From NCBI GenBank assembly GCA_965199185.1, contig CBDAQW010000043.1, forward strand, positions 62,001 through 126,000: a stretch of DNA of 64,000 bases. The letters are read 5' to 3'. Shown piece after piece: positions 35,987 to 45,065 of this stretch (positions within the stretch are counted from its first letter, which is position 1; each line of letters begins with the position of its first letter). The position numbers and the translations under genes are program-made. Under the pieces are notes generated by a model that made no database searches, was not told the DNA's origin, and saw only the letters and a list, made by a program, of their open reading frames with translations. This DNA comes from Endozoicomonas sp965199185. GTDB taxonomy: Bacteria > Pseudomonadota > Gammaproteobacteria > Pseudomonadales > Endozoicomonadaceae.

Positions 35987-36858
35987 TGAGCATACTGATT
36001 GATAAGAATACCAAAGTAATATGCCAGGGCTTCACCGGTTCTCAGGGAACTTTCCATTCTGAACAGGCCATTGCCTACGGTACTCAAATGGTCGGAGGTG
36101 TTACTCCCGGAAAGGGCGGACAGACACACCTTGGATTGCCAGTATTTAATACCGTTGCCGAGGCTGTGGATAAGACCGGTGCGCAAGCATCCGTCATTTA
36201 TGTACCAGCGCCTTTCTGTAAGGATTCTATCCTTGAGGCCGCTAATGCGGGTATTGAGCTGGTTGTCTGCATCACTGAGGGCATTCCTACTCTGGATATG
36301 CTGGAGTGCAAGGTTAAATGCGATGAGCTTGGAGTAAGGCTGATTGGTCCTAACTGCCCCGGTATTATTACGCCGGGAGAGTGTAAGATTGGCATTATGC
36401 CGGGGCATATTCACCTGTCCGGTAAGGTCGGCATTGTTTCCCGCTCAGGCACACTGACTTATGAAGCAGTCAAACAGACGACTGACTTTGGCTTTGGTCA
36501 GTCCACTTGTGTGGGTATTGGTGGTGATCCCATTCCGGGTTCTAACTTTATCGACATTCTTGAACTGTTTCAAAAGGACGATAAAACCGAAGCCATTGTT
36601 ATGATCGGGGAAATTGGCGGCACCGCTGAAGAAGAGGCTGCTGCCTATATCAAAGAACATGTGACCAAACCTGTTGTCTCTTACATTGCAGGGGTAACTG
36701 CACCTCCGGGCAAGCGTATGGGGCATGCTGGTGCAATCATTTCTGGTGGTAAGGGCACTGCGGATGAAAAATTTGCGGCGCTTGAATCAGCAGGTGTTAA
36801 AACGGTTCGCAGTCTGGCGGATATTGGTCAGGCATTGAAAGACATCACGGGCTGGTAA
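35986..36858 (+). CDS. sucD: Succinyl-CoA synthetase alpha subunit
   Basis: SucD carries the CoA-binding domain and the phosphorylated histidine. In the 290-aa protein, QGFTGSQGTFHSEQAI (about 15-30) binds CoA, VTPGKGGQTHLGLPVF follows, and the phospho-His sits in KRMGHAGAIISGGKGTADEK near residue 246. IGPNCPGIITPGECKIGI and VSRSGTLTYE are typical. The start overlaps the sucC stop. It is the last gene of the TCA cluster and a strong terminator follows. Confidence 0.96.
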   Translation: MSILIDKNTKVICQGFTGSQGTFHSEQAIAYGTQMVGGVTPGKGGQTHLGLPVFNTVAEAVDKTGAQASVIYVPAPFCKDSILEAANAGIELVVCITEGIPTLDMLECKVKCDELGVRLIGPNCPGIITPGECKIGIMPGHIHLSGKVGIVSRSGTLTYEAVKQTTDFGFGQSTCVGIGGDPIPGSNFIDILELFQKDDKTEAIVMIGEIGGTAEEEAAAYIKEHVTKPVVSYIAGVTAPPGKRMGHAGAIISGGKGTADEKFAALESAGVKTVRSLADIGQALKDITGW

Positions 36859-36875
36859 CTCTCTCAGCTCAATAG

Positions 36876-36914
36876 AAATCCCGGTCTTACTCAAGTAATA
36901 CCGGGATTTTTTTA
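36876..36914 (+). terminator. Rho-independent terminator after sucD
   Basis: AATCCCGGT and ACCGGGATT pair around an inner TTACT/AGTAA stem and are followed by seven T residues. It lies 18 bases past the sucD stop, ending the sdh-suc cluster. Confidence 0.9.
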
Positions 36915-36993
36915 TGTGTAGCGGTTTGCCTTTATAGCCATGAGTCGCTACTTTGCCATACCCTATCGCTGTTATATTTTCAGGAAGCCCTCA

Positions 36994-37869
36994 GTGGATA
37001 GTCTTCATTTGAACCCCGATAAATACCGGTTGTTTAAAGCTCTTCGACCATTTTCGTACGTTGTTGCCATAATGACTTGTGGCCTGGGTGTTGCCTTGGC
37101 TTATGCCGAAGGTAAAGGCAGTCTACTCAACAGCTGTCTGGTGATTGCTGCTGGCATCCTGTTACAGGCAGCCAGCAACCTTGTTAATGATTATGCCGAT
37201 ATCGATCTATGGCGTCAGCAAAGACATGCACTATCTACACAGGTCATTAAACAGATTCGGAGAAATTTATATCTTGCTATATTTCTGACATTTCTTGGTG
37301 TTTTGATCGGCTTGTGGCTGGTTTTTCAATCGGGTTGGCCTCTGTTGCTGTTAGGTTTAGCTGGTGTTTTAGGAGGGTATTTTTATACGGGTGAGCCGAT
37401 CAACTACAAGCATCGCGGGTTGGGAGTCCCGGGAGTTTTCCTTTTTACAGGAATTCTGATGGTCGCAGGGTCTTATTATGCTGTGACTGGGGAATGGAAT
37501 TCCAGAGTGGTGTGGTTATCCATTCCTATCAGTTTATTACCTGCTTGCCTCTTGATAGCGAACGAAATAAGAGACTATTTGGACGATTTGAATTTTAATA
37601 TTTTAACCCTTACCGTTCGTATTGGGTTCGGTCGGGCAAAAGTGCTTTATCTTTTTTTACTTTTGTTGGTTTATCCATTGAGCTTCTATTTGCTGTGGCA
37701 AGGTGGCGTAGATAACCTTCTGTATTTATTACCTTCCATTGCATTCATCTGGCAACCCGTTCGTCTATTATTCAATGCTGCCGGCGATGCACATATGGCT
37801 CGTCTTCCTCCTCTGACCGGTCGCTTTTTTATGGTATTTGGTATCGGCTTTATTTGTAGTGTATTTTGA
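36994..37869 (+). CDS. UbiA-family prenyltransferase, MenA-like
   Basis: This integral membrane protein of about 291 aa belongs to the UbiA superfamily, which attaches polyprenyl chains to aromatic acceptors in quinone synthesis. It has eight to nine hydrophobic segments. The first Asp-rich motif is ASNLVNDYADID, as in MenA (1,4-dihydroxy-2-naphthoate polyprenyltransferase). The second is ANEIRDYLDDLN. GGYFYTGEPINYKHRGLG between them is also MenA-like. No other men genes are in view, so the acceptor is uncertain. I favour the GTG at 36994, with AGGAAG six bases upstream. An ATG at 36940 would add 18 residues but has no ribosome-binding site. Confidence 0.75.
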   Translation: MDSLHLNPDKYRLFKALRPFSYVVAIMTCGLGVALAYAEGKGSLLNSCLVIAAGILLQAASNLVNDYADIDLWRQQRHALSTQVIKQIRRNLYLAIFLTFLGVLIGLWLVFQSGWPLLLLGLAGVLGGYFYTGEPINYKHRGLGVPGVFLFTGILMVAGSYYAVTGEWNSRVVWLSIPISLLPACLLIANEIRDYLDDLNFNILTLTVRIGFGRAKVLYLFLLLLVYPLSFYLLWQGGVDNLLYLLPSIAFIWQPVRLLFNAAGDAHMARLPPLTGRFFMVFGIGFICSVF

Positions 37870-37879
37870 GCCTGATAGA

Positions 37880-37906
37880 AAAATGCCCACTGCATGCGGG
37901 CATTTT
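37880..37906. terminator. Bidirectional terminator between menA-like gene and gspD
   Basis: AAAATGCCC and GGGCATTTT are perfect inverted repeats around nine bases, with A- and T-runs on the two sides. The flanking genes converge on it, so it can serve both. Confidence 0.8.
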
Positions 37907-37918
37907 GTTGGGGTTTAA

Positions 37919-39985
37919 TTATTTTTTGAACTCTCTGGATCTCAGATCATAGGTTTCACTATCAAATAGCTGATCTGGTGTGCCGGGAAGAATGTCCGGC
38001 TTCTTTTCAATCACTTGCAGTAACTTCAGTTTGGTGAAGCGATCTTGAGTAGCTTTTACCAGAGCGTCTGAATTACGCATGATGGTTGGTCGTATGAACA
38101 ACATCAAGTTACGCTTTTGATTATTATCTTCTTCGTATTGAAAGAGCGTCCCTAATATGGGGATGTCCCCTAATAGAGGCACTTTCTTTTTTGCTTCTGA
38201 ACGGCTGTGGTCAATCAAACCACCAATCACTATAGTTTGCCCATCATCGACAAGTACGGCTGTTTTTATGGTTCTATTATTAAAGACAATGTCGTTGATA
38301 CCTTTAATAACGTTTGTATCAAGGGAAGAAATTTCCTGTTCCAGATCCAGTCTGAGGCTATTCCCTTCATTGATATGAGGTGTAATTTTTAGTTTGATAC
38401 CCACATCTTTACGGTCATTGGTAGTAATTAAATTACCACCTTGATTGGCTTGCTCGCCTGTTTTGATCGGAACATTCTTGCCGACAAGGAACTCTGCTTC
38501 CTGGTTATCCAACGTCAGCATACTCGGAGTAGAAAGTATATTGTTATTGGACTTGGAACTGAGGGCGCCCACCAGTACACCAAAGTTTTCTGCCCGAAGT
38601 GCAAGCTGCCCCAAAGCGATGCTGGAATTAGAAAGGATATTACCGGTAATGGAGCTTCGGCCATACACTTTTTCTGCCCCATCAGCTCCAGAGCTGCTAC
38701 CGGTTCGTAGGGTGTTTGTTCCATCTATTCCCCACTGAATGCCAAGTGCATCATCAATACCCCCAGAAATTTCGACAATGACGGCTTCAAGCAGTACCTG
38801 TGCTCTGGGAACATCGAGCTGACGAACAATTTTTTCCATTTCCTGCAGTGTTTCAGGATCAGCAATCATTACCAGAGCGTTTTGAGATTCGTCGGCTTTA
38901 ACAAAGACGTTAGTGGCTGCTGAACGGCTGGCGCCACCGGATTTGGTGGTTGGCGTTCCCTGAGGCACTTTGCCTCCCATAGAAGGGATCATCGGTGCAG
39001 TACCTGAGGAGGCCGATGATTTAGCAACTTTGCTTTGACTATCCTGAATAGTACCTGATGCTTCTGCCAGTATTTCTGCCAGATTCTTTGCATCAGCAAA
39101 ACTCAGGAACATCACTTTGGTAGTAGACTTGCGTATCCCTTCTCGATCCAGAGTTTCCACCAGCTTTCTGACTCTGGCTCGTTTGCTGGCATTACCCTTA
39201 ACGACCAGACGGTTACTGCGCTCGTCAGCGATGACCTGAAGCCCACTGGGGAGCTGCCCCTTACCGGTAACTAATGTATCAGAGATTATTTTAGCGACAT
39301 CACCCACCCAGGCATGTTTGAGTTGAACTACTTCGTAGTCGTTGTTGCCGGCATCGTCCAGCTCTTTGACCAGTTTGGTAATACGCTCAACATTATCTCG
39401 TAAGTCGCTGACGATGACGGCGTTACTGGACGCTGAAGCGGCTGCATGACCATATTGTGCTATTAACGGCCGGATAATCGGAATCACCTCAATGGATGAA
39501 ACGCTGTGTAACTCAATGACCCGGGTTGTCATCACAGCGCCTTCAGGTTTCTGTTCATCCCTTGGGCTGGCCGTTTTGGCCGTAGTGCTGGGCACAATAT
39601 TATTGATCTGCCCTTTGGGGATGACGGTATAACCGTTGGCGGTCAATACTTCGAGGAAAACGTCATAGACCTGATCTCTTGTCAGGGGTTGGGATGAGAT
39701 GACAGTAACTGTATTGCCACCTTTGATTCGGGGATCAATAACATAGGTTTGCTGGGTTATTTTAGCAATCTGGGAAATAAACTCTCGGATATCAGCGTTT
39801 TGCTGATTCAGAGTCCAGAGTTTATCGGAAGGGATATCGATTTTTTTATGATCCGCACGCTCAATAGACTGTGCTGTATTCTGACCGGAGGTCGATACAG
39901 CCAAAGCGCCATTAATTGTTAGCGCCAGTAGAAATGGAATCAGTTTGAAGGTTGCCTGCGACACAGTACTCACTCTGGTTTTCAT
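37919..39985 (-). CDS. gspD: Type II secretion system secretin GspD
   Basis: GspD forms the outer-membrane channel of the type II secretion system. The 688-aa protein has a signal peptide (about 1-30), then the N0 domain (LWTLNQQNADIREFISQIA, TYVIDPRIKG). N1-N3 domains follow with VIELHSVSSIEVIPIIRPLI, AVIVSDLRDNVERI and ADERSNRLVVKG. The secretin core begins VLLEAVIVEISGGIDDALGIQWG and includes LSTPSMLTLDNQEAEFLVGKNVPI and VLVDDGQTIVIGGLIDHS. A low-complexity Ser/Gly insert (about 318-355) sits in the N3 loop. It lies downstream of gspC on the reverse strand, away from the other gsp genes. Confidence 0.95.
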   Translation of the reverse strand: MKTRVSTVSQATFKLIPFLLALTINGALAVSTSGQNTAQSIERADHKKIDIPSDKLWTLNQQNADIREFISQIAKITQQTYVIDPRIKGGNTVTVISSQPLTRDQVYDVFLEVLTANGYTVIPKGQINNIVPSTTAKTASPRDEQKPEGAVMTTRVIELHSVSSIEVIPIIRPLIAQYGHAAASASSNAVIVSDLRDNVERITKLVKELDDAGNNDYEVVQLKHAWVGDVAKIISDTLVTGKGQLPSGLQVIADERSNRLVVKGNASKRARVRKLVETLDREGIRKSTTKVMFLSFADAKNLAEILAEASGTIQDSQSKVAKSSASSGTAPMIPSMGGKVPQGTPTTKSGGASRSAATNVFVKADESQNALVMIADPETLQEMEKIVRQLDVPRAQVLLEAVIVEISGGIDDALGIQWGIDGTNTLRTGSSSGADGAEKVYGRSSITGNILSNSSIALGQLALRAENFGVLVGALSSKSNNNILSTPSMLTLDNQEAEFLVGKNVPIKTGEQANQGGNLITTNDRKDVGIKLKITPHINEGNSLRLDLEQEISSLDTNVIKGINDIVFNNRTIKTAVLVDDGQTIVIGGLIDHSRSEAKKKVPLLGDIPILGTLFQYEEDNNQKRNLMLFIRPTIMRNSDALVKATQDRFTKLKLLQVIEKKPDILPGTPDQLFDSETYDLRSREFKK

Positions 39986-40023
39986 TGTTCGCCTGTTTTA
40001 ATTACCAAGTTGTAATTGTTTTA

Positions 40024-40701
40024 TCAGTTTCCTTGATTAGCCTTTTGCAGCTTTTCGTGTAATTCCTGCATGCGCTGTTCAAGTGATTTACCACCCGATG
40101 AATCATTATAGTCATCCTGGGCAATGCCTCCTGATTTTGTTGTTTCTTGTGACTTATACTCCTGTAAACCTCGTGAATCTTTGCTTGCTTCAGGGAAGTA
40201 AAGCGTTTCTAACTGCCCTCTTCGGTTCAATACGACATGATCAGCAAAGACTTCAGTCAGAATGACATCACCGGCCAGGCTGTCTCCCACTTCGTAAAGC
40301 TGATCTTGATGGGCACCCTGAATAATAGCGCTGGCGTACTTTTTGCCATCAAGCCCGGTCAGAGCACCTCTTAGAACCAAGCTGAGTCTTGTCTTCGGAA
40401 TATCGGCTTTTTCTCTTTTAACTGCAGATTGCTCGCTAACACCGAATAAGAACGAAAAGTCGCTTTGCTTTAACAATTCGGGTTTTGGCGATGTTATTGG
40501 TGCAGTGGGTTCATCGGATTCGGGAGGTTGATTTATCTCTCTAAAAAGAGTCCATCCTTGCATGCCAAGGCTGGCAGTCATGGCAATGCCCATTGAAGCC
40601 ATTAGCAGTTGCCTGTTTTTTTTATGGCCCCATTTGAAGTAAGTATTAAATAATATTCGCCTCATAGTACTCTCGTTTGGAGGTATTGTTTTCAGCGTCA
40701 T
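40024..40701 (-). CDS. gspC: Type II secretion system inner-membrane protein GspC
   Basis: GspC links the inner-membrane platform to the secretin. The 225-aa protein has a short cytoplasmic tail, one membrane helix (LLMASMGIAMTASLGMQGW, about 32-50), a linker, and the homology-region domain (LSLVLRGALTGLDGKKYASAIIQ, YEVGDSLAGDVILTEVFADHVVLNRRG). It has no PDZ domain. The C-terminus instead ends in a charged, coiled-coil-like segment (LEQRMQELHEKLQKA), as in the GspC variants that oligomerise through a coiled coil. An alternative ATG at 40665 would drop 12 residues. It precedes gspD by 38 bases and is divergent from gspE. Confidence 0.88.
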   Translation of the reverse strand: MTLKTIPPNESTMRRILFNTYFKWGHKKNRQLLMASMGIAMTASLGMQGWTLFREINQPPESDEPTAPITSPKPELLKQSDFSFLFGVSEQSAVKREKADIPKTRLSLVLRGALTGLDGKKYASAIIQGAHQDQLYEVGDSLAGDVILTEVFADHVVLNRRGQLETLYFPEASKDSRGLQEYKSQETTKSGGIAQDDYNDSSGGKSLEQRMQELHEKLQKANQGN

Positions 40702-40927
40702 AAGCTATTCTTTAGTCTAAATAAAAGCATAAGACGGTTCTTTTTCAAAAAGCAGAGTGACTTAAATCAGACCCTGTTTTTATTATGCGATTTGTAAAAT
40801 TCAGATTTTGAATCAGAATAACTCTGTAAGCGTAGGGCATAAATGTCAGGACAGGCATATAAATTAACAGGCTGTCAGGCAGGGAATCCAAACAGAGCCG
40901 TTCTTTGATTTTTCTAAGGAGTGTGTT

Positions 40928-42448
40928 TTGACTGGTAAGACGATGGTCACAGAAACTAATGTGACTGCTGATAAGGAAATACCCCTGCAAAGGCTTCCAT
41001 TCACCTTTGCTAAACGCCACGGCGTGGTTCTTGTGCAGGAGCAGAATCACCCGATGCTGTATTTTCATATTATTCCGGAGCCTGAAATATTCGCTGAAAT
41101 TACTCGATTCTCCAGAGAACCGATGCTTTACCAGCAGGTAGGGTTTGATCAGTTTACCGATGTGCTTGCCGAGTGCTACCACAATGATAGTTCTGAAGCG
41201 CTGCAGGATGCTGCGGGGATCAGTGACGACCTCGACCTGACCAGTCTGGCTGATGCGGTTCCTGTTACTGAAGACTTGTTGGAGCAAAGTGATGATGCGC
41301 CGGTGATAAGGTTGATCAACGCACTATTGACTGAGGCCATCAAGGAAGGTGCCTCGGATGTTCATATCGAAACCTTTGAGTCGTCTCTGATTGTTCGTCT
41401 GCGTGTTGATGGTGTCTTACGGGAAATATTATCGTTGCAAAGAACTCTTGCGGCACTGTTAGTTTCACGTATTAAGGTCATGGCCCGGCTGGATATTGCC
41501 GAAAAGCGTGTGCCTCAGGATGGTCGTATTTCCCTGAAAGTTGCCGGTAAAGAAGTCGATGTTCGGGTATCCACCTTGCCTTCAAGTAATGGAGAGCGAG
41601 TGGTATTACGCTTGCTGGACAAAGCTGCAGGGCGATTACGGTTAGAGCATCTAGGGATGCTGGATACCAACAGGCAGGCAGTAGAAGAGCTATTAAAAAA
41701 ACCCTACGGCATTATTCTGGTCACAGGCCCAACCGGTTCAGGTAAAACCACATCGCTCTACGCCAGCCTTACCTCATTAAATGATAAGACGCGCAATATT
41801 CTCACGGTTGAAGATCCCATCGAATACAATCTTGAGGGCATTGGCCAAACTCAGGTAAACACCAAAGTCGATATGACATTCGCCAGAGGTTTACGGGCTA
41901 TTCTGCGTCAGGATCCTGACATCGTGATGGTGGGTGAAATCCGTGATACAGAAACAGCGGAGATCGCCGTGCAGGCCAGTTTGACCGGCCACTTGGTGCT
42001 ATCAACACTCCATACCAATACAGCCGTTGGGGCTCTGACCCGTTTGCAGGATATGGGTATCGAACCCTTTCTGTTGTCTTCCAGCCTTCTTGGGGTAGTT
42101 GCCCAGAGGCTGGTGCGGGTTCTTTGTCCTAATTGCAAAGAGCCTTATCTTCCAGATGCAACAGAGTGTGTACAACTGGGTGTCTCACCTGATGATTCCT
42201 TGCGGATTTACCATGCTCGTGGGTGTAAGGAGTGCAATTTTAGTGGCTACAGAGGGCGTACCGGGATCTATGAAGTAATCGTTGTTGATGAACAGGTAAG
42301 GCGAATGATTCATGGTAACCGAGGTGAGCAGGATATTACGGATTATGTCCGTCAGAACACCCCCGGCATCAGAGACGATGGTAATCGAAAAGTATTAGAA
42401 GGGCAGACAACACTGGAAGAAGTGTTGCGTGTCACCCAGAAAGACTGA
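40928..42448 (+). CDS. gspE: Type II secretion system ATPase GspE
   Basis: GspE is the cytoplasmic hexameric ATPase that powers pseudopilus assembly. The 506-aa protein has an N-terminal GspL-binding region, then SDVHIETFESSLIVRLRVDG, Walker A VTGPTGSGKTTSLYA (about 265-279), the Asp box TVEDPIEYNLEGI, Walker B RQDPDIVMVGEIRDTETAEIA and the His box TGHLVLSTLHTNTA. The zinc-binding CM domain (CPNC ... CKEC, about 398-438) follows. The start is a TTG at 40928 with a perfect AAGGAG (40916-40921) six bases upstream. An ATG at 40943 has only a weak site. It opens gspEFGHIJKLM. Confidence 0.94.
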   Translation: MTGKTMVTETNVTADKEIPLQRLPFTFAKRHGVVLVQEQNHPMLYFHIIPEPEIFAEITRFSREPMLYQQVGFDQFTDVLAECYHNDSSEALQDAAGISDDLDLTSLADAVPVTEDLLEQSDDAPVIRLINALLTEAIKEGASDVHIETFESSLIVRLRVDGVLREILSLQRTLAALLVSRIKVMARLDIAEKRVPQDGRISLKVAGKEVDVRVSTLPSSNGERVVLRLLDKAAGRLRLEHLGMLDTNRQAVEELLKKPYGIILVTGPTGSGKTTSLYASLTSLNDKTRNILTVEDPIEYNLEGIGQTQVNTKVDMTFARGLRAILRQDPDIVMVGEIRDTETAEIAVQASLTGHLVLSTLHTNTAVGALTRLQDMGIEPFLLSSSLLGVVAQRLVRVLCPNCKEPYLPDATECVQLGVSPDDSLRIYHARGCKECNFSGYRGRTGIYEVIVVDEQVRRMIHGNRGEQDITDYVRQNTPGIRDDGNRKVLEGQTTLEEVLRVTQKD

Positions 42449-42465
42449 ATGGATAGCCTGACAAT

Positions 42466-43686
42466 ATGGCGGCATTTGAATATATAGCTCTGGATAAACA
42501 GGGTAAGCAACACAAAGGCACAATGGAGGCTGACAGTGGACGTCAGGTTCGCCAGATGTTGCGTGATAAGGACTGGACTCCGTTATCTGTCAGTGCGGTT
42601 GCTGAGCAGAAAAAAAGCGAGGACTCCAAGAGCCTTGCTCTGTTTCAGAGAGGCGTCTCACCGGTAGAACTGGCAACCATTACCCGGCAGCTGGCAACTC
42701 TGATTCAGGCTGCGATGCCTATTGAAGAGGCGCTTTATGGTGTTGCAGCTCAGCAAGAAAAACGAAGGCTAAAAAATATTTTGCTGGCTGTTCGCTCCCG
42801 GGTGCTTGAAGGTTATACCCTGGCTCGAAGTCTTGAAGCGTTTCCTCAGATATTTCCACAAATGTATCGGGCGACGGTTGCCGCAGGAGAGCATGCAGGT
42901 TTTCTTGATAAGGTTCTCAATCGCTTGGCGGATTACACCGAGGCCAGAATGCTTTCTGCACAAAAGATTCAGCAGGCTCTGTTATATCCGGCCATTCTTA
43001 TGGTGGCCTGTCTCGGTATCGTCAGCTTTTTGCTTGGGTATGTTGTACCTGATGTGGTCAAGGTGTTTGTAGATACCGGTCAGGAACTGCCCTTGATTAC
43101 GGTCTGGCTGATTGCTGCCAGCGAAGGGTTTCAGGCCTACTGGCCTGTTATTTTTGGTCTGGTTTTTCTGGCGGTGGCGTTTTTCAGGCACTGCCTGAAA
43201 ACCCCGGCAATCCGTTTATCCTGGCATCACATGTTACTGAAGATGCCTTTGGTTGGGCGATTTGCACGAACTTCGAGTGCTGCCCGGTTTGCTAGCACGC
43301 TCAGTATCCTCACACGTAGTGGTGTTTCATTGGTGGAAGCTCTAATTATTGCCGCTCAGGTCGTTGAAAATGACGCCATCCGTGAAGCGGTTGAGGATGT
43401 TGCAAGAAAAGTCAGCGAAGGTGGTAGCCTTAATCGGGCTCTCACGGACACGGGGCATTTTCCACCATTGATGTTGCACATGATTGCCAGTGGTGAGTCT
43501 ACCGGTGAGCTGGATGAGATGCTTGAAAGAACGGCTCAAAACCAGCAGATGGAACTGGATGGTCGTATTGCTGTACTGCTTGGCTTGTTTGAGCCATTGA
43601 TGCTTGTGGTAATGGGTGGTGTGGTCATGATGATCGTACTGGCTATTCTGCTGCCTATATTAAATATGAATCAGTTGCTGAATTAA
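42466..43686 (+). CDS. gspF: Type II secretion system inner-membrane protein GspF
   Basis: GspF is the polytopic platform protein of the T2SS. The 406-aa protein begins MAAFEYIALDKQGKQHKGTMEADS, the family N-terminus. It carries two related GspF domains (about 70-195 and 270-395), each with a cytoplasmic helical bundle, e.g. ATITRQLATLIQAAMPIEEAL and ASTLSILTRSGVSLVEAL. Three membrane helices are visible, the last near the C-terminus (LMLVVMGGVVMMIVLAILLP). The conserved GEHAGFLDKVLNRLADYTE and SGESTGELDEMLERTA blocks are present. It lies 17 bases after gspE, and its stop codon overlaps a possible upstream start of gspG. Confidence 0.95.
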   Translation: MAAFEYIALDKQGKQHKGTMEADSGRQVRQMLRDKDWTPLSVSAVAEQKKSEDSKSLALFQRGVSPVELATITRQLATLIQAAMPIEEALYGVAAQQEKRRLKNILLAVRSRVLEGYTLARSLEAFPQIFPQMYRATVAAGEHAGFLDKVLNRLADYTEARMLSAQKIQQALLYPAILMVACLGIVSFLLGYVVPDVVKVFVDTGQELPLITVWLIAASEGFQAYWPVIFGLVFLAVAFFRHCLKTPAIRLSWHHMLLKMPLVGRFARTSSAARFASTLSILTRSGVSLVEALIIAAQVVENDAIREAVEDVARKVSEGGSLNRALTDTGHFPPLMLHMIASGESTGELDEMLERTAQNQQMELDGRIAVLLGLFEPLMLVVMGGVVMMIVLAILLPILNMNQLLN

Positions 43687-43745
43687 TGCGTTTATTCAGG
43701 CAGTTGAACGACATAATTTTAAAAGACGACAAAGGGTGTAACACA

Positions 43746-44174
43746 ATGACTAAACGTCTGAATACCGGTTTTACCCTCATAGAGATCATGGTGGTCGTGG
43801 TTATTCTTGGAATTCTTGCCGCCATGGTTGCACCAAAAATTCTCAGTCGCCCGGATCAGGCTAAGGTGACAGTGGCTCGCTCTGATATTGAGAGCATTGC
43901 TCAGGCACTCGAGCTCTTCCGGTTGGATAATGGTTTTTATCCAAGTATTGATCAAGGGCTTGATGCATTAGTCACAAAACCCACGATCGTGCCTGAGGCC
44001 AGAAACTGGAATCCGGAAGGTTATCTGAAAAAGACACCTCAGGATCCTTGGGGAAATGCTTATATGTATCTGTACCCCGGTGCTCATGGCAAGTATGACC
44101 TTTACTCTTTGGGGGCCGATGGTCGCGATGGTGGTGAGGGTTTGGATGCTGATATTGGTAACTGGCAGAAGTGA
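43746..44174 (+). CDS. gspG: Type II secretion system major pseudopilin GspG
   Basis: GspG is the main subunit of the pseudopilus. The prepilin N-terminus MTKRLNTGFTLIEIMVVVVILGILAA has the peptidase site between Gly8 and Phe9 and Glu at mature position 5. The C-terminal domain shows the GspG hallmarks DNGFYPSIDQGLDALVTKP, KKTPQDPWGNAYMYLYPG and DLYSLGADGRDGGEG, with calcium-binding Asp residues. I use the ATG at 43746 (AAGGG nine bases upstream), giving a normal eight-residue leader. An in-frame ATG at 43686 would give an overlong leader. The stop overlaps the gspH start (TGATG). Confidence 0.95.
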   Translation: MTKRLNTGFTLIEIMVVVVILGILAAMVAPKILSRPDQAKVTVARSDIESIAQALELFRLDNGFYPSIDQGLDALVTKPTIVPEARNWNPEGYLKKTPQDPWGNAYMYLYPGAHGKYDLYSLGADGRDGGEGLDADIGNWQK

Positions 44175-44686
44175 TGTCATTAAAAGCGAGTATCGCTAAA
44201 GGGTTTACTCTGATCGAAATGCTGGTGGTAATCCTGATTATTGGTGTTTTGCTGGGTATTACATTGTTAAGCCCTATCACCGGGAGTATCCACAAGACGG
44301 TTCAGGGTCAGGCAGGCAGACTTGAGATTTTGTTTGCTCAAGTCAGAGATAAAGCGTTACTTGAGAATAATGAGTATGGCTTTTCCGTTCAGTCTGATGG
44401 GGCTTATCAGTGGTGGCAAATGTCTCAGGAAAATAACGGATGGGTGATTCTGAACGAATCACCGTTTCATACTTATCAAACACCCAAGTCATTAAATATC
44501 TGGCTGGAGTCTGAGGAACAAATCACCGAGTCCGGACTGGATAACGAGCTGGAAGGTCCAGCGATTGTGTTCTATTCAGATCGTCAGGCAACCCCGTTCA
44601 AATTACACATTGTGCCAGCGGAAGATCGTAAACAAGCGGTAGTACTGATTACGGATGGGTTATCCGATGTTGAAATCAAACGCTGA
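44174..44686 (+). CDS. gspH: Type II secretion system minor pseudopilin GspH
   Basis: GspH is a minor pseudopilin near the tip of the pseudopilus. The 170-aa precursor starts MSLKASIAKGFTLIEMLVVILIIGVLLG, with cleavage between Gly10 and Phe11 and Glu5 in the mature chain. The body is beta-rich (GAYQWWQMSQENNGWVILNE, LEGPAIVFYSDRQATPF), as in GspH/FimT proteins. The ATG shares bases with the gspG stop, so the two are coupled. It also overlaps gspI at its 3' end by about 20 bases. Confidence 0.88.
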   Translation: MSLKASIAKGFTLIEMLVVILIIGVLLGITLLSPITGSIHKTVQGQAGRLEILFAQVRDKALLENNEYGFSVQSDGAYQWWQMSQENNGWVILNESPFHTYQTPKSLNIWLESEEQITESGLDNELEGPAIVFYSDRQATPFKLHIVPAEDRKQAVVLITDGLSDVEIKR

Positions 44687-45065
44687 TACAGGAAAAGGAT
44701 TCACTCTAATAGAAGTTATGGTAGCTCTGGCGATTTTTGCTCTGGCGGCTGGCATGCTCATGCTTTCTGATGGGAATAGTATTCGTCAAACCCGTTATAT
44801 GCAGGAAAAAGTGCTGGCATCTCAGGTAGCTGATCACTATCTCAATGTGCTGCAGGCAGAAAGGCGCTGGAGTGAAGGAAGTAAACAATCTCGTATTGAA
44901 GATTATGCCGGGTTTGAATGGTATGTCCGTGAACATATCACGGATATTGGCATCGTTAATTTCCGTAAGGTTGAAGTTGAGGTCTTTGTGGGAGCAGAAA
45001 CGCCTGAAGAAGAAGCTATTCCTTTATCAAAGTTGGTGTCATACATCCGGAGGGTCAAAAAGTAA
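44667..45065 (+). CDS. gspI: Type II secretion system minor pseudopilin GspI
   Basis: GspI initiates the pseudopilus tip complex with GspJ and GspK. The precursor MLKSNADTGKGFTLIEVMVALAIFALAAG has the leader cleavage at Gly11/Phe12 and Glu5, and the strongly conserved VMVALAIFALAA helix of the GspI family. EKVLASQVADHYLNVLQAERRW follows as in other GspI proteins. An ATG four codons upstream (44655) is also possible. It overlaps gspH upstream, and its stop overlaps the gspJ start by one base. Confidence 0.9.
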   Translation: MLKSNADTGKGFTLIEVMVALAIFALAAGMLMLSDGNSIRQTRYMQEKVLASQVADHYLNVLQAERRWSEGSKQSRIEDYAGFEWYVREHITDIGIVNFRKVEVEVFVGAETPEEEAIPLSKLVSYIRRVKK